Positions 22,481 through 31,411 of a stretch of DNA of 64,000 nucleotides are shown here, piece after piece. Each line of letters opens with the position of its first letter. The first letter of the stretch is position 1. Below the pieces are notes generated by a model, which had not been told where the DNA came from, made no database searches, and saw nothing but the letters and a program-made list of their open reading frames with translations. The position numbers and the translations under genes are program-made. Origin of the DNA: Massilia horti (lineage in GTDB: Bacteria > Pseudomonadota > Gammaproteobacteria > Burkholderiales > Burkholderiaceae_D); the NCBI RefSeq assembly GCF_004614195.1, contig NZ_SPUM01000081.1, forward strand, positions 1 through 64,000. Direction: 5' to 3'.

Positions 22481-23942
22481 GGTGGTATGCATATGGCTTC
22501 TGTGGATGAGGTGTGAATGCTAGTAGTTCTGTCTATACGCTGCGCAAAAACGTCCCAATGACGCGATCACTCGGAATAAAAAGCTGCAAATTGTAGGTGT
22601 TTTGCATAACGAGAAGTTCCGTGAAATCCTTGTTTTGATGGCTAGACTTGAGCCAATACCGCAGCGGCGGTGTAGACGAGTTGACCTGCCCTGAAGACAA
22701 CCAAGCTCTAGCATTGACACTTTGCTTCACAGACCATCCGGACGTTGGCACTTTTGTCTGGCCTTGTAGATGGCGATGGCCAGACAATGACAAAACCAAG
22801 CCGAGGGCGTTACTTGACATAATATAGATTATGCGAATGCGTGTTGTAAGTGCCATAGTGTAATGGCCGGTTTCCGCCCCAAGAACGCTCTTACCTAAAT
22901 CTGCATTCAAGATAAACCTAAACGTTCCCTCAAATAGCAATTCCGCCGTATTCACTTTTTAGAGGTACGTTTAGGTTTCCGTCGGATGAGCATTCTTTTC
23001 AGGGGTACGTTTAGGTAAACCGTTTCGTGGCGGCGATGTCGGCGCATTACACCGGTCGGGCTGTGAGCCCGTGTCTAATGACTCCTCACACATTCCGGCT
23101 GTTAACGACTCGTACCAGCCGCCGCTTCTCCGCGCGTTTACCGTCTCCATCTGCAACGTTTCGCTTGCACCTGGCTGATGGGGTTTGCTGCGCTGCCTGC
23201 GCGCGGACGCGAGCCAATTCCTCCACAGCTTATTCCGCGCGCGCTGTCGCAACTGCAGCCCTCGCGAATCGCCACCTCGGGTTGATCGTGCGTCGACTGT
23301 CTGGCCGAGGGCCCGATCCCGCTCCTCTCGAAGTGATTGATGTTGAACCCTGAAATCTAATCAAGACCCACCGGTGGCGATGCGATTCGCGGCGAACGGC
23401 CAGACGCATACTAATTCTGTGACCCCAGGGCGTGCCAAATGCATCGAGACCGATGAGTCAAAGTTGCTCTCGGCCATTCAATTGCTGCTTTTGACCTATC
23501 GACTTGCAAATAGAGGTAGCTGTGCGGGCGAAGCGTTCGTGCATCGCAGCAACCCAGGAATCGCCGCTCAAAATGTTGCTGTAAATATTAAGCGTTGCGG
23601 CAATTCAGCTGCTGTGGCATCATGTATCGAAATTATTTTTTTGCTATGTCCGTGTCGGTTCGCGTATGAAGGAGAGCTGCATGTACGGCGCCACTTTCTT
23701 AATGATTACATCGCTCTCGTCGAGGGCAAACGAATCCTGCTCGCCGATCCCACCACTCAGAATTGTCCTTTGCCTAAGGGGTAATTTAATTATGGCATGA
23801 ATTAATAGGAAGAGCATGCTCGGCACTCAACTCACGCTGATGAAATCCGCCAAGCCGGAGCTTATATAAAGTGATTTGCAATATGATTGATTGTAAATAT
23901 TTTTAAACTAGGTCGTGCGGCCTCTCAAACAGAAAGGGTGCC
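22481..23942. other. 1.46-kb region without a confident gene
   Basis: Only weak open frames exist: minus 22533-22955, minus 22971-23252 and plus 23374-23784. None has a good ribosome site, a recognised domain or consistent codon use. Composition varies sharply: AT-rich around 22550-22960 and 23750-23940, GC-rich at 23030-23330. The stretch also holds three copies of a short repeat at 22.9-23.0 kb. It looks like decayed or imported DNA between the injection locus and the next gene. Confidence 0.5.
22914..23016. repeat. Short repeat, two direct and one inverted copy
   Basis: AAACCTAAACGT at 22914-22925 is the exact inverse of ACGTTTAGGTTT at 22967-22978; a further direct copy ACGTTTAGGT lies at 23007-23016, and both direct copies are preceded by GGGT or AGGT (GGTACGTTTAGGT). 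The first pair could form a long-range stem or mark an element end. No transposase gene is adjacent. Confidence 0.6.
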
Positions 23943-24689
23943 ATGATGTTGAGAATAACTGTGGCTTTTATGTTGACTGCTTTTATAGCCGGCCATGCAG
24001 TTGCAGGAGATTACCCGTTGAGCAAAGATATCGTAGTCGGTGACCATCTTCGCCTGGGAGTCGACCTTTATGGATTAATACCGATTTCCGCTGATATGGC
24101 ATTGCCGCCTCCTGGCTCAAGCGAGCCTCGATGCGCAGGCGTGGATTCAGTCTACATGGTCGACAAAGTAACGAATGCAGATACCGTAATCGAGTTCATC
24201 TCGGTTAAGGATCCAAAAGCAACAGATACCTGTCCGAGAAATGCTCCGCCAGCACAACCTGGATCTCAGTACAAAATAAAAAACGAAATCTATTCAATGG
24301 TCAGCTACAGGACGACTGGTATCGCCTTTGGCGGACTTATCGTACCATTTAAGTTCCGATTAGGTAGTGACAAGAAGATCGCTGCCTCGCCAACCATCGC
24401 ACCCTATCTAGGGTTTCGCTCGTCTTGGTTCCAAGGTTTTGGCACCGAGGTTATTCCTGTGGTTTCTGCCGGTCTTGGATTGGTACCTGTGGCAGACCCC
24501 AGTACCAATAAGACTGAAACCAAGCCTGCCTTCTCGACCGCCATTGGGATAACCATGAACAGCAGTAAGAGCAAAGACTTCAGCGCGGGCATTTTAATAG
24601 GGAAAGATTTTTTGAGCCGTGCCGATCGAGCGCCTGACCCGTCAGTAAGCAAAGTTTGGATATCTGCTTGGGTGGGCATCAGCAGATAA
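23943..24689 (+). CDS. Secreted protein of unknown function
   Basis: A 248-residue protein with AAAGGG before a double ATG (23943/23946). The N-terminus is a typical signal peptide: MLRITVAFMLTAFIAG then HAVA, with cleavage likely after AVA. The mature part is beta-rich and glycine-containing (YRTTGIAFGGLIVPFKFR, VIPVVSAGLGLVPV, FSAGILIGKDFL) and could be a periplasmic or outer-membrane beta protein. Lower GC than the injection operon suggests a different origin. I do not recognise a family. Confidence 0.68.
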   Translation: MMLRITVAFMLTAFIAGHAVAGDYPLSKDIVVGDHLRLGVDLYGLIPISADMALPPPGSSEPRCAGVDSVYMVDKVTNADTVIEFISVKDPKATDTCPRNAPPAQPGSQYKIKNEIYSMVSYRTTGIAFGGLIVPFKFRLGSDKKIAASPTIAPYLGFRSSWFQGFGTEVIPVVSAGLGLVPVADPSTNKTETKPAFSTAIGITMNSSKSKDFSAGILIGKDFLSRADRAPDPSVSKVWISAWVGISR

Positions 24690-24844
24690 CAAGTCGTATG
24701 CTTGGGGCCTTGGTCGACATTCTCGTCTGCGCGGTCCACCCCAGTTTACATCTCCGAGAGTTGCGAAACCGGCGGCGCTCGCCAGATTGCGCGCGCCGCC
24801 ATTGCTTTTAGAACTTGCCGTAGTCGTTCGTCGACGGGCGCGCT

Positions 24845-25177
24845 TTAGGTCGACTGAGTAGCGTCCCTTTCGACATAGCGCGCCAGCATCGCAGCGAGCT
24901 TAGGTGCGATCTCCTCGTGGCTCGATACCGTCATGCTTAAATCACGCAACAGACCGTCGTACAGTCCGTAGACCCGACTGTGGATAGTGAGCGGCTGGAC
25001 GCCGACGCGTTGCGGACGATAGTTGTCTTGGCGACGTTGATCACCTGCTCGGCCACGTTCAGTTGGACTAGGCGGTCGTGAGCCGCGCTAGGGCCGAGCA
25101 CCTCGCCAGTTTCCACGCTGGGACGCAACGCTTGGGCTACATGCATGTGGGTTTCACCCGGCCATTTCGCTGGGAGT
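24845..25177 (-). pseudogene. Truncated, frameshifted beta-carbonic anhydrase remnant
   Basis: On the minus strand the frame read from about 25177 gives VAQALRPSVETGEVLGPS and then LNVAEQVINVAKTTIVRNA, typical of the second half of beta-class carbonic anhydrases (NVxEQVxNVxxTTIV). After a single-base frameshift near 25000 the other frame continues LTIHSRVYGLYDGLLRDLSM and ends with TAA at 24845-24847. The N-terminal half with the zinc-binding CxDSR and HxxC residues is missing: the fragment begins next to the 3' end of the KfrA-like gene. The gene is therefore dead, probably cut when the neighbouring module arrived. Confidence 0.8.
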
Positions 25178-25193
25178 AAATGAAGCAGGGCTC

Positions 25194-26216
25194 TTACTCA
25201 ACCGCCCCCTTGGCGTCCGCTTGTCTTTCCCGAGCCACGAGGAACGCGCGCAGTTCCGCGACGAGGCCCTGTTGCCCCTCATTCCTGGCATTCGCCGCCG
25301 CGAGCGCGATTTCGAGGCCACGTGCCCGCTCTGATAACGTCGCAATCTGGTTATCGAGCGTGGCTGCTTGCCGTTCGCTGTCTGCGAGCTGCGCAGTTAA
25401 AACGTCATTGCGTTGTTCGACGCCTCGGAGCGCCTCGAGCTGGATTGCATAGCGGCGTCCGCGTTCCTCGGACTCGTGGAGCGTTTGCCGGGCTTGCGAC
25501 AGTTCGGTTATCAGTCGCGCCCCTTCACGGTTCAGCCGTGTGACGTCGTCCTGCCTGACGATGATCGTCTGCTGGGCCGTGCGCAGCTCGGCCTGCAGTT
25601 GCTGGACCTGCTGCTCGTGGCGCCGTGCATCCTGCTCGCGCTGTTCCTTAACCGATTGCCGGTAGTGCTCGAGCGCTTCGTAGGCATGACGGTGCTTGTC
25701 TTCAAGCGAGGCGCAGTGCACCTCTTTGTCCGTCAGGCGTTCCAGCAGGGCCGCGCTGCGTTGCTCTGCGGCATGGCGGGCGATATGTTCCTGCTGCAGG
25801 GCCTCGCGGGTGCCCGCGTGAGCTTGCTGCTCTTCCGCAAGAGCCGCTTCCGCGTGTTGACACTGCGTGCGCCACTGCTCGGCTTCCGCGCGGGCGGCCG
25901 AGAGCGCCGCAGCCTGCTGCCTCTCGCGTTCTGCATGCTCGGCGCGCAGCGTCTCGATGCGTCCATCGGCCTCTTCCTGGAGCCGGGCCGCGAGGCGTTC
26001 CACGAGATCCTGCAGGGCATCGGAGATCGACGCCTTGCGCCCGCCGGCGGCGCCCTCCTCTGCCTCCAACTCCTTGAGGTACTTGTGGATAGTCGTTTTC
26101 GAGCCGGTGTTGCCGAGCGCGATACGAACGGCGTCAACCGATGGACGCTTGCCTTGGGCGAGCAATGCGTCGCGCGCCTTGCGCACCTCGGAAATATAGA
26201 TGCCTGCCTTGGCCAT
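25194..26216 (-). CDS. KfrA-like DNA-binding protein with long coiled coil
   Basis: I prefer ATG 26216: a GTG 15 bases upstream is itself part of the GGAG ribosome site. The 340-residue product starts with a KfrA-type helix-turn-helix (MAKAGIYISEVRKARDALLA, then SVDAVRIALGNTGSKTTIHK) followed by roughly 250 residues of Glu/Gln/Ala/Arg-rich coiled coil. KfrA is a plasmid regulator and nucleoid-like protein that binds operators near its own promoter. It diverges from a tyrosine recombinase gene, a pairing I have seen in mobile modules of proteobacteria. It probably represses itself and perhaps the recombinase through the inverted repeats between them. Confidence 0.85.
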   Translation of the reverse strand: MAKAGIYISEVRKARDALLAQGKRPSVDAVRIALGNTGSKTTIHKYLKELEAEEGAAGGRKASISDALQDLVERLAARLQEEADGRIETLRAEHAERERQQAAALSAARAEAEQWRTQCQHAEAALAEEQQAHAGTREALQQEHIARHAAEQRSAALLERLTDKEVHCASLEDKHRHAYEALEHYRQSVKEQREQDARRHEQQVQQLQAELRTAQQTIIVRQDDVTRLNREGARLITELSQARQTLHESEERGRRYAIQLEALRGVEQRNDVLTAQLADSERQAATLDNQIATLSERARGLEIALAAANARNEGQQGLVAELRAFLVARERQADAKGAVE

Positions 26217-26235
26217 ATCCGGGTTCTCCACGATT

Positions 26236-26268
26236 TAACGTACTGCGTTATGTACTACGTAATTACAT
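26236..26268. promoter_or_regulatory. Inverted repeats in kfrA-like/recombinase intergenic region
   Basis: Two adjacent inverted repeats lie just upstream of the KfrA-like start: TAACG at 26236-26240 with CGTTA at 26246-26250, and ATGTA at 26250-26254 with TACAT at 26264-26268, in an AT-rich background. Position and AT content fit an autoregulatory operator and promoter. This is pattern evidence only. Confidence 0.5.
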
Positions 26269-26403
26269 AATAAATACAGCTAAGCAGCAAGCGATATTTC
26301 ATCCAAATATAAGATCGGATAATCAGACATTATCCTGTATGATGTGAGAACTCCCACCGTTTTTCCGGCATGCGTCCGTAATGCTCCCTTTGGCAGCGAC
26401 ACG

Positions 26404-27381
26404 ATGACCAAGCTCGACCAATACCTTGAAGCCGCGGTCCGAGATAACACGCGCCAGAGCTACGCCTCAGCCATCCGGCACTTCGAGATCGACTGGGGCG
26501 GCTTCCTGCCCGCCACCGCCGACAGCATCGCTCGTTATCTCGCCCACCATGCCGAAACGCATTCGGTCAACACCTTGCAGCAACGGCTGGCGGCGCTTGC
26601 ACAATGGCACATCGAACAAGGCTTTCCCGACCCGACCAAAGCCCCGGTCGTGCGCAAAACCTTCCGCGGTATTCGTGCACTGCATCTTTCCCAGGAAAAG
26701 CAGGCCAAGCCGCTGCTGTTCGATCAGATCGAGCAGGTAGCGCAGCGGCTCAATAACGCGGTGCTGGACGCCCGCCGACGGTGCAACCGCGGCGACGAGC
26801 TACGCCATCTCCGGGACAGGTCGTTCCTACTGCTCGGCTTCTGGCGTGGCTTTCGAGGGGATGAACTGACCCGGCTCCTGGTCGAACATGTCGAGGTGGT
26901 GCCGGGGCAAGGCATGATCTGCTACTTCCCGATAAGCAAGGGCGACCGCCAGAACGAAGGCAGCACGTTCAGGGCGCCGGCGCTGTCGCGCTTGTGCCCG
27001 GTCGACGCCTTCGTTACATGGATCACCGCGGCGCAACTGACACAAGGCCCGGCGTATCGTGGCATCGATCGCTGGGGACATGTCAGCGATCGTGGGCTGC
27101 ATTCCGACAGCGTTATCCCGCTCCTGAGAGCAATGCTCGGCGAGGCCGCCATACCTGACGCCGATTGCTACAGTGCACATTCGCTCCGTCGGGGATTTGC
27201 CAGCTGGGCGACATCCAATGGTTGGGACTTGAAAACGCTGATGGAGTATGTCGGATGGAAGAATGTCCAGTCGGCCATACGCTACATCGACGCCGGCGAT
27301 CCTTTCGCGAGGCACCGGATCGAGTCGCAGATCCAGTCCACACTGGTCGACGATGCCGCGCGGCCCCGAAAACTCCGGTGA
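26404..27381 (+). CDS. Tyrosine recombinase / phage-type integrase
   Basis: From ATG 26404 the product has 325 residues; a longer in-frame GTG start at 26344 is possible, and no strong ribosome site decides. The N-terminal core-binding domain is residues ~1-95. Catalytic residues are all present: R151 (FRGDEL), K near 182 (ISKGDRQ), H259 and R262 (HSLRRGF), W285 (YVGWKN) and nucleophile Y294 (AIRYID). The enzyme cuts and rejoins DNA at specific sites. It diverges from the KfrA-like gene and lies 1.25 kb left of the first tRNA-Cys-like repeat, so it may have moved this module or the neighbouring cargo. It appears intact. Confidence 0.9.
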   Translation: MTKLDQYLEAAVRDNTRQSYASAIRHFEIDWGGFLPATADSIARYLAHHAETHSVNTLQQRLAALAQWHIEQGFPDPTKAPVVRKTFRGIRALHLSQEKQAKPLLFDQIEQVAQRLNNAVLDARRRCNRGDELRHLRDRSFLLLGFWRGFRGDELTRLLVEHVEVVPGQGMICYFPISKGDRQNEGSTFRAPALSRLCPVDAFVTWITAAQLTQGPAYRGIDRWGHVSDRGLHSDSVIPLLRAMLGEAAIPDADCYSAHSLRRGFASWATSNGWDLKTLMEYVGWKNVQSAIRYIDAGDPFARHRIESQIQSTLVDDAARPRKLR

Positions 27382-27390
27382 CGCCAGGCT

Positions 27391-28353
27391 TTATCCCGCC
27401 GGCTGCGATTCCACTTTCTGTTGTCGTTGCACTGGGATCGTCCGCCCCACGCTACTGAGGTCAATCTTGGTGATCCACCACGCCTTCCCTTGGAAGGTGA
27501 AATTGAAAGCGTCCAGCTTGATGACCTTTCCTTGTTCGACCCGCTCCAGGCCGGGTTTCGGCCAATAGCCGTCCAAAACAGTCGTATCGGAATCGCCTTT
27601 GTAGTAGGCTTTGTGTAACGCGAGCATCGTCTGGCGCAGCCGTGTATCGCCCTTTTGCAAGGTCTGGCAGGTTCCCACTGCGCTGCAAAGCTGGACCGGG
27701 AAGGCTACGAATCGTTCAGCCCGATCAAGCATGTCAGCATCCCTCAGATAGCTGAATACCCAAGTAGCCGCTTCTGAAATTTCGCGCGCTTCTTCCAAAA
27801 TGTGTTGATTTTCGTATTCGATCTCGTTGCGCATCGAGTTTCTCTCGGAAAAGCGTCCCTTCTCAGCGACGAGCACATCGTCGACCCGCCAGCTGCTGTT
27901 TTCCTTCACCAGCACGTACCTCATCTTCCGATCGTAGTCGGCGCCGTATTCAGGATACACTTTGAAGGAAACATCGACGGTATTCTTGCCGGAGACAACG
28001 GCCTTGAAGCCGGCCTTTTCGAAGGAGAGCTTCGGGTCGATCTCCTGGGCGTCTAGGAATACGTCATAATCCGCGCCGTAACCACAGATCTCATCACCGC
28101 GAGACAGTGTCCCGCACAGCTTTGCGTTGGTTTCGATCCGGGCTTCTGCGCCTTTTGAATAGAACGACCCGGGCGGAATTACGTAATATCCCTGTTGCGT
28201 CTCTGGCATAGACAGGTAGTTTTTGTAGAAGCTCGTGATGAACTCGACCTGCTCACGGTCCCGGGCCTTCACGTAGTACGAGAATCCCATCATCGCCGCG
28301 ACGACGCAAAGAAGCAGGCTGAACGTCAACAGGTACTTTTTCTTGGCTTGCAC
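27391..28353 (-). CDS. Membrane-anchored DUF3828-like protein
   Basis: A 320-residue protein with an N-terminal membrane segment (residues ~7-25, YLLTFSLLLCVVAAMMGF) and no clear cleavage site, so it is probably anchored with its body in the periplasm. Two similar halves are suggested: FITSFYKNYLSM near residue 39 with YVLVKENSSWRVDDVL near 146, and later TMLALHKAYYKGD with FQGKAWWITKIDL. This pattern of helix plus curved sheet resembles NTF2-like DUF3828 domains in tandem. Function is unknown. It converges with the recombinase gene, nine bases apart. Confidence 0.68.
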   Translation of the reverse strand: MQAKKKYLLTFSLLLCVVAAMMGFSYYVKARDREQVEFITSFYKNYLSMPETQQGYYVIPPGSFYSKGAEARIETNAKLCGTLSRGDEICGYGADYDVFLDAQEIDPKLSFEKAGFKAVVSGKNTVDVSFKVYPEYGADYDRKMRYVLVKENSSWRVDDVLVAEKGRFSERNSMRNEIEYENQHILEEAREISEAATWVFSYLRDADMLDRAERFVAFPVQLCSAVGTCQTLQKGDTRLRQTMLALHKAYYKGDSDTTVLDGYWPKPGLERVEQGKVIKLDAFNFTFQGKAWWITKIDLSSVGRTIPVQRQQKVESQPAG

Positions 28354-28466
28354 GATAGGTCCTCCAAGGCGTCGGCGGTGAGTGAGATTGTGCTTGAGAG
28401 TAGTCGAAGGGGATTGGCAATCGTCAAGAATTTGAGCTGCTCGCTGACCGCCGCAGAACTTCCGCC

Positions 28467-28739
28467 CTACTGCCAGGCCCGTCCACCGATCTGTTTGGAC
28501 GAGCGGTTGATGAGTACCCAGTTGACGAGCAAACCGACGAGAAGGACACCCACCGGAAGAGAGCCATTGGAGATGCCCCGTCGCCAGCGAGGACTGGCGA
28601 AACGGGGCGCCGTTGTTGAGGAGGTAACTGGTATAGACGGCTTTGCAGGCCGCTGGAGCCCTTCGAAATCAAAGACTTGCGTTAGCACTTCAGTTAACAC
28701 CTCATGCGTTCGCACAAATAACCACTTGAGCTCGCTCAT
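28467..28739 (-). CDS. Possible small membrane protein
   Basis: A 90-residue frame from ATG 28737-28739, with one likely membrane segment near the C-terminus (PVGVLLVGLLVNWVLIN). The N-terminal part is hydrophilic and unremarkable. Against it: the ribosome site is poor, no family is recognised, and the frame runs across a sequence matching the tRNA-Cys anticodon arm. It could be a chance frame across an old attachment site. Confidence 0.28.
   Translation of the reverse strand: MSELKWLFVRTHEVLTEVLTQVFDFEGLQRPAKPSIPVTSSTTAPRFASPRWRRGISNGSLPVGVLLVGLLVNWVLINRSSKQIGGRAWQ
28631..28655. repeat. Left copy of 25-bp near-direct repeat (tRNA-Cys arm-like)
   Basis: This 25-base stretch matches 32480-32504 at 23 of 25 positions in the same orientation. 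Its core TAGACGGCTTTGCAGG (28634-28649) is, on the minus strand, the CCTGCAAAGCCGTCTA anticodon arm of bacterial tRNA-Cys(GCA). Integrases often use tRNA anticodon arms as attachment cores, so this may be one end of a 3.85-kb insertion. Confidence 0.6.
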
Positions 28740-28943
28740 CACTCACGCCGCACGTAACCGAAAACGGCGCAGCCGCCCCCCAATGCCGGATGAAAAAACG
28801 AAGTGGGAAAGAAGCGAAAAAGTGAACCGCCCCCTTCCTCCTTACAACGTCGCAGCTAGGTCTGGCCCAACAAAGAGCACTTCCTACACTCTTCAACATC
28901 GTGTAGTGTTGTCACCCGCATAACCACTAGCAATGGAGCGACA

Positions 28944-29405
28944 ATGAAACAATATCAGATAAGCCAGTTTTTAACCCAAGCGCAGGCTGTCACGCAGCTA
29001 GCGCAAAGAATCCGTGACACGCTTCTGTCGACATCCCCCGACGATCTCCTTTCGCAGCACGTCGTTTATTCCCTTGTCCCGGACGAGCCTCTCAGCGTTT
29101 TCGCTGACGTCCTTCATACGCGCCACATTGTTCGCCTCGAGTACGCTAAATACACACTGCCTAATGGCGAGCTCGCTTCCGCGCGCTACGTCGACATCTC
29201 CCTCATTGGAGGTAACGAGGTCACAGGTAGCATATTGATGAGCATTGTTGCGCCCAACCATTTGCTGTTACCCAATGATGAGAACCTGGAGTTCCCGTTA
29301 GGTGGAGACGACAGTTATCAGGTGGGCCGCGTTCGAAACGCCATTACACAAGCTCTGCTCGGGTCAGTAATTGGGGGCCTGCCAAAGTGGACTAGCGGCA
29401 GTTGA
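28944..29405 (+). CDS. Conserved-looking protein of unknown function
   Basis: A 153-residue protein with GGAG eight bases before its ATG. It begins with helices (ISQFLTQAQAVTQLAQRIRD) and continues with a strand-rich middle (VVYSLVPDEPLSVFADVL, HIVRLEYAKY, ITLIGG-like SLIGGNEVTG). No signal peptide or membrane segment is visible. I do not recognise the family. It is the first gene inside the repeat-bounded stretch and is followed, 118 bases on, by the DUF4209 gene on the same strand. Confidence 0.55.
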   Translation: MKQYQISQFLTQAQAVTQLAQRIRDTLLSTSPDDLLSQHVVYSLVPDEPLSVFADVLHTRHIVRLEYAKYTLPNGELASARYVDISLIGGNEVTGSILMSIVAPNHLLLPNDENLEFPLGGDDSYQVGRVRNAITQALLGSVIGGLPKWTSGS

Positions 29406-29523
29406 AGATGTGCGCGAGGGGAGCACAGAAGTAGTTTCATCCAGGGGCGTTCTAGCTACGTTTTTATCGAATGCAGCGGTAGGATGACGTCCTCAACCAT
29501 GAATCGTTTTGAATCATTCATCT

Positions 29524-31374
29524 ATGCCCGATATCTCCGCTGACAACCTGGAACCTGCCAAAGTAACGCTCGACGACCTCCGAAGCGCCGGCGTGAACGC
29601 GGTTTTGGATCAACCGTCGACCGTTGACTACACGGCCATGAACACCTCGCTGAACAAGGCCGCGGATGAGGCAAAGGCTGCCGGGGATGAAGCCAAAGCT
29701 CGGGCCTTGGGCTTCATGGCGGCAATCTGCTCAATGATGCTGACGCCCAGCGAAAAGGCGGCACCGTTCCAACCGATGCTCGTCATCGGGGGCCGGCGAA
29801 CCATGATCCCCGACGATCTCAGTCAGGCCGATATCGACCTGCTGGGCAGTTTTTGCGCCGAAGTAAAAAATGACCTGTTGCGGGCACGCTTGGCCGACTT
29901 GGTGTGGATGAAGGACCGGCGCAAAGGTATCGGATTCGCACGTACGGCAATCGACGGCTATCGCACACACCCCATTGATGCCGATACTTGGCACATCAGC
30001 GGCCAGGCCGTGTGGCACCGCGCGCTGCAACTTGCAATTTCGATCGGCGCCGGCGCAGAGAACCGAGCGACGGAGATCGAATCGACACTTTTGGGCGCAT
30101 TTGATAATGCGCATGGCGCTGACGGCATCGAGCCGCTCTGGTACGTACGTCCGCTTTTCGTCGAAAAGCGCGCCCGTCCCGAAGCCTCCAGGATCGCCGG
30201 TGAATTCGAACGGATCGGTCGGGAGCGCCTAGCCGCTGGCAACGGATTCGCTGCTGAGAGCTTCTTCCAAGAGGCCGAACGGTGGTTCGAGCGCGCGCAT
30301 CTTCCGGAAAAGCAGGCCGGCGTGCTGGCAATGCTCGCGTCTAGCTACGCCGATTTGGCGGAGGCAAGCGGATCCGCGATCGCTCGTCAGGAATTCATCA
30401 CGCGCGCGATCGCGACCTATCGCCAAGTCCCAGGGCAATACCGGGCAGAGCACAAGGTCGAAGAGACCATCGATACATTGCGCGCGAAGCTTGCCGCTGC
30501 TGGGCGCCTGGCCTTGGGCGAGATGAAGCTTATCAAGGGCCCCACGATTGATTTGACGAAATTCGTGGAACAGAGCATGCGAGCGGTGACCGGGAAAACG
30601 CCGCTGGACGCGCTGCTTGCGTTCTGCGCACTACACCCCTTCCCAAACCGCCAGAAATTGTACGACGCGGCAAAAAATCTGGTCTCGCAGAGCCTCGTCG
30701 GCCGGCTGTTCGGCGGAGCCACTTTGGCTGAGGACGGACGCGTGATCGCCCGACGCGGCGGGGCCGACAATGGGGCTGAGGCGGAGGCGGCCCAAATCGA
30801 GGCTCGAGCGGTCAAGTCTTGTGTCGAGCTTGCAGCAATGACGGCGCACGGTATGATCATTCCAGCACTCGACGCCATGCAGATGGAATCGCATCTGACC
30901 CCGCTGGATTTCGCCAACCTAGCCTACAGTGCCTCATTCGTCCCGAACGACCGAGCAGACGTGGTTGCGAAAGGTTTATATGCTGGTTACTGCGGCGACT
31001 ACGTGCAGGCCATCCACATACTGATGCCACAGTTCGAACACATGGTGCGGGTCGCGCTGCAGAACGTTGGCGCACATACAACGACCCATGACAAGGACGG
31101 TATCGACATGGAAACCGGCCTTTCGACGCTCGTGGAGCGCGAACAAATGGCAGCGGTATTCGGAGAGGATCTAACCTTCACGATTCGCTCGATCATGTGC
31201 GAACAGGAGGGCCCCAACCTGCGCAATGCTGTTGCCCACGGCTTGGCAGACAGCGGATTGTGCAACGGACAGCTTGGAGTCTACGCGTGGTGGCTAGTCC
31301 TTCGCTTGGTAGTTTGGTCCTATATGGCGGCGATGCAAGGGCCTGATCCCGAAGGTGTGGCGCCGTCCAAGTAG
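29524..31374 (+). CDS. DUF4209 protein with HEPN-like RNxxxHG motif
   Basis: ATG 29524 gives 616 residues; a TTG 15 bases earlier is also possible and neither has a strong ribosome site. The N-terminal ~380 residues are helical repeats (KAADEAKAAGDEAKARALGF, RAIATYRQVPGQYR). The C-terminal domain matches DUF4209: FEHMVRVALQNVGA and GPNLRNAVAHGLADSG, with R567, N568 and H572 in the family's RNxxxHG motif. R-x4-H of this kind is the catalytic signature of HEPN ribonucleases, and the fold of DUF4209 is helical. Toxin or defence function is therefore possible but inferred. The HNH gene follows after 37 bases. Confidence 0.72.
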   Translation: MPDISADNLEPAKVTLDDLRSAGVNAVLDQPSTVDYTAMNTSLNKAADEAKAAGDEAKARALGFMAAICSMMLTPSEKAAPFQPMLVIGGRRTMIPDDLSQADIDLLGSFCAEVKNDLLRARLADLVWMKDRRKGIGFARTAIDGYRTHPIDADTWHISGQAVWHRALQLAISIGAGAENRATEIESTLLGAFDNAHGADGIEPLWYVRPLFVEKRARPEASRIAGEFERIGRERLAAGNGFAAESFFQEAERWFERAHLPEKQAGVLAMLASSYADLAEASGSAIARQEFITRAIATYRQVPGQYRAEHKVEETIDTLRAKLAAAGRLALGEMKLIKGPTIDLTKFVEQSMRAVTGKTPLDALLAFCALHPFPNRQKLYDAAKNLVSQSLVGRLFGGATLAEDGRVIARRGGADNGAEAEAAQIEARAVKSCVELAAMTAHGMIIPALDAMQMESHLTPLDFANLAYSASFVPNDRADVVAKGLYAGYCGDYVQAIHILMPQFEHMVRVALQNVGAHTTTHDKDGIDMETGLSTLVEREQMAAVFGEDLTFTIRSIMCEQEGPNLRNAVAHGLADSGLCNGQLGVYAWWLVLRLVVWSYMAAMQGPDPEGVAPSK

Positions 31375-31411
31375 CAATCCACAGCCGAGCTCATAGTTAA
31401 ATTGAACAAAA

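Larger units (their letters stand above)
28354..28943. other. 590-bp region with one weak frame and a tRNA-like repeat
   Basis: This stretch separates divergent genes. It contains one weak minus-strand frame listed separately, and the left tRNA-Cys-like repeat at 28631-28655. GGAG precedes the right-hand gene at 28934. I see no other gene or clear promoter. Confidence 0.4.

Noticed and set aside
22914-23016. A CRISPR array
   Set aside because: Only three short copies, one inverted, with irregular spacing; no cas genes.
23374-23784. A 136-codon plus-strand frame
   Set aside because: No ribosome site, mixed composition across its length and no recognisable domain; possibly a chance frame in decayed DNA.
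27391-28353. T6SS immunity or toxin role for the membrane-anchored protein
   Set aside because: No T6SS gene or effector lies nearby; only an anchor and NTF2-like halves can be seen.
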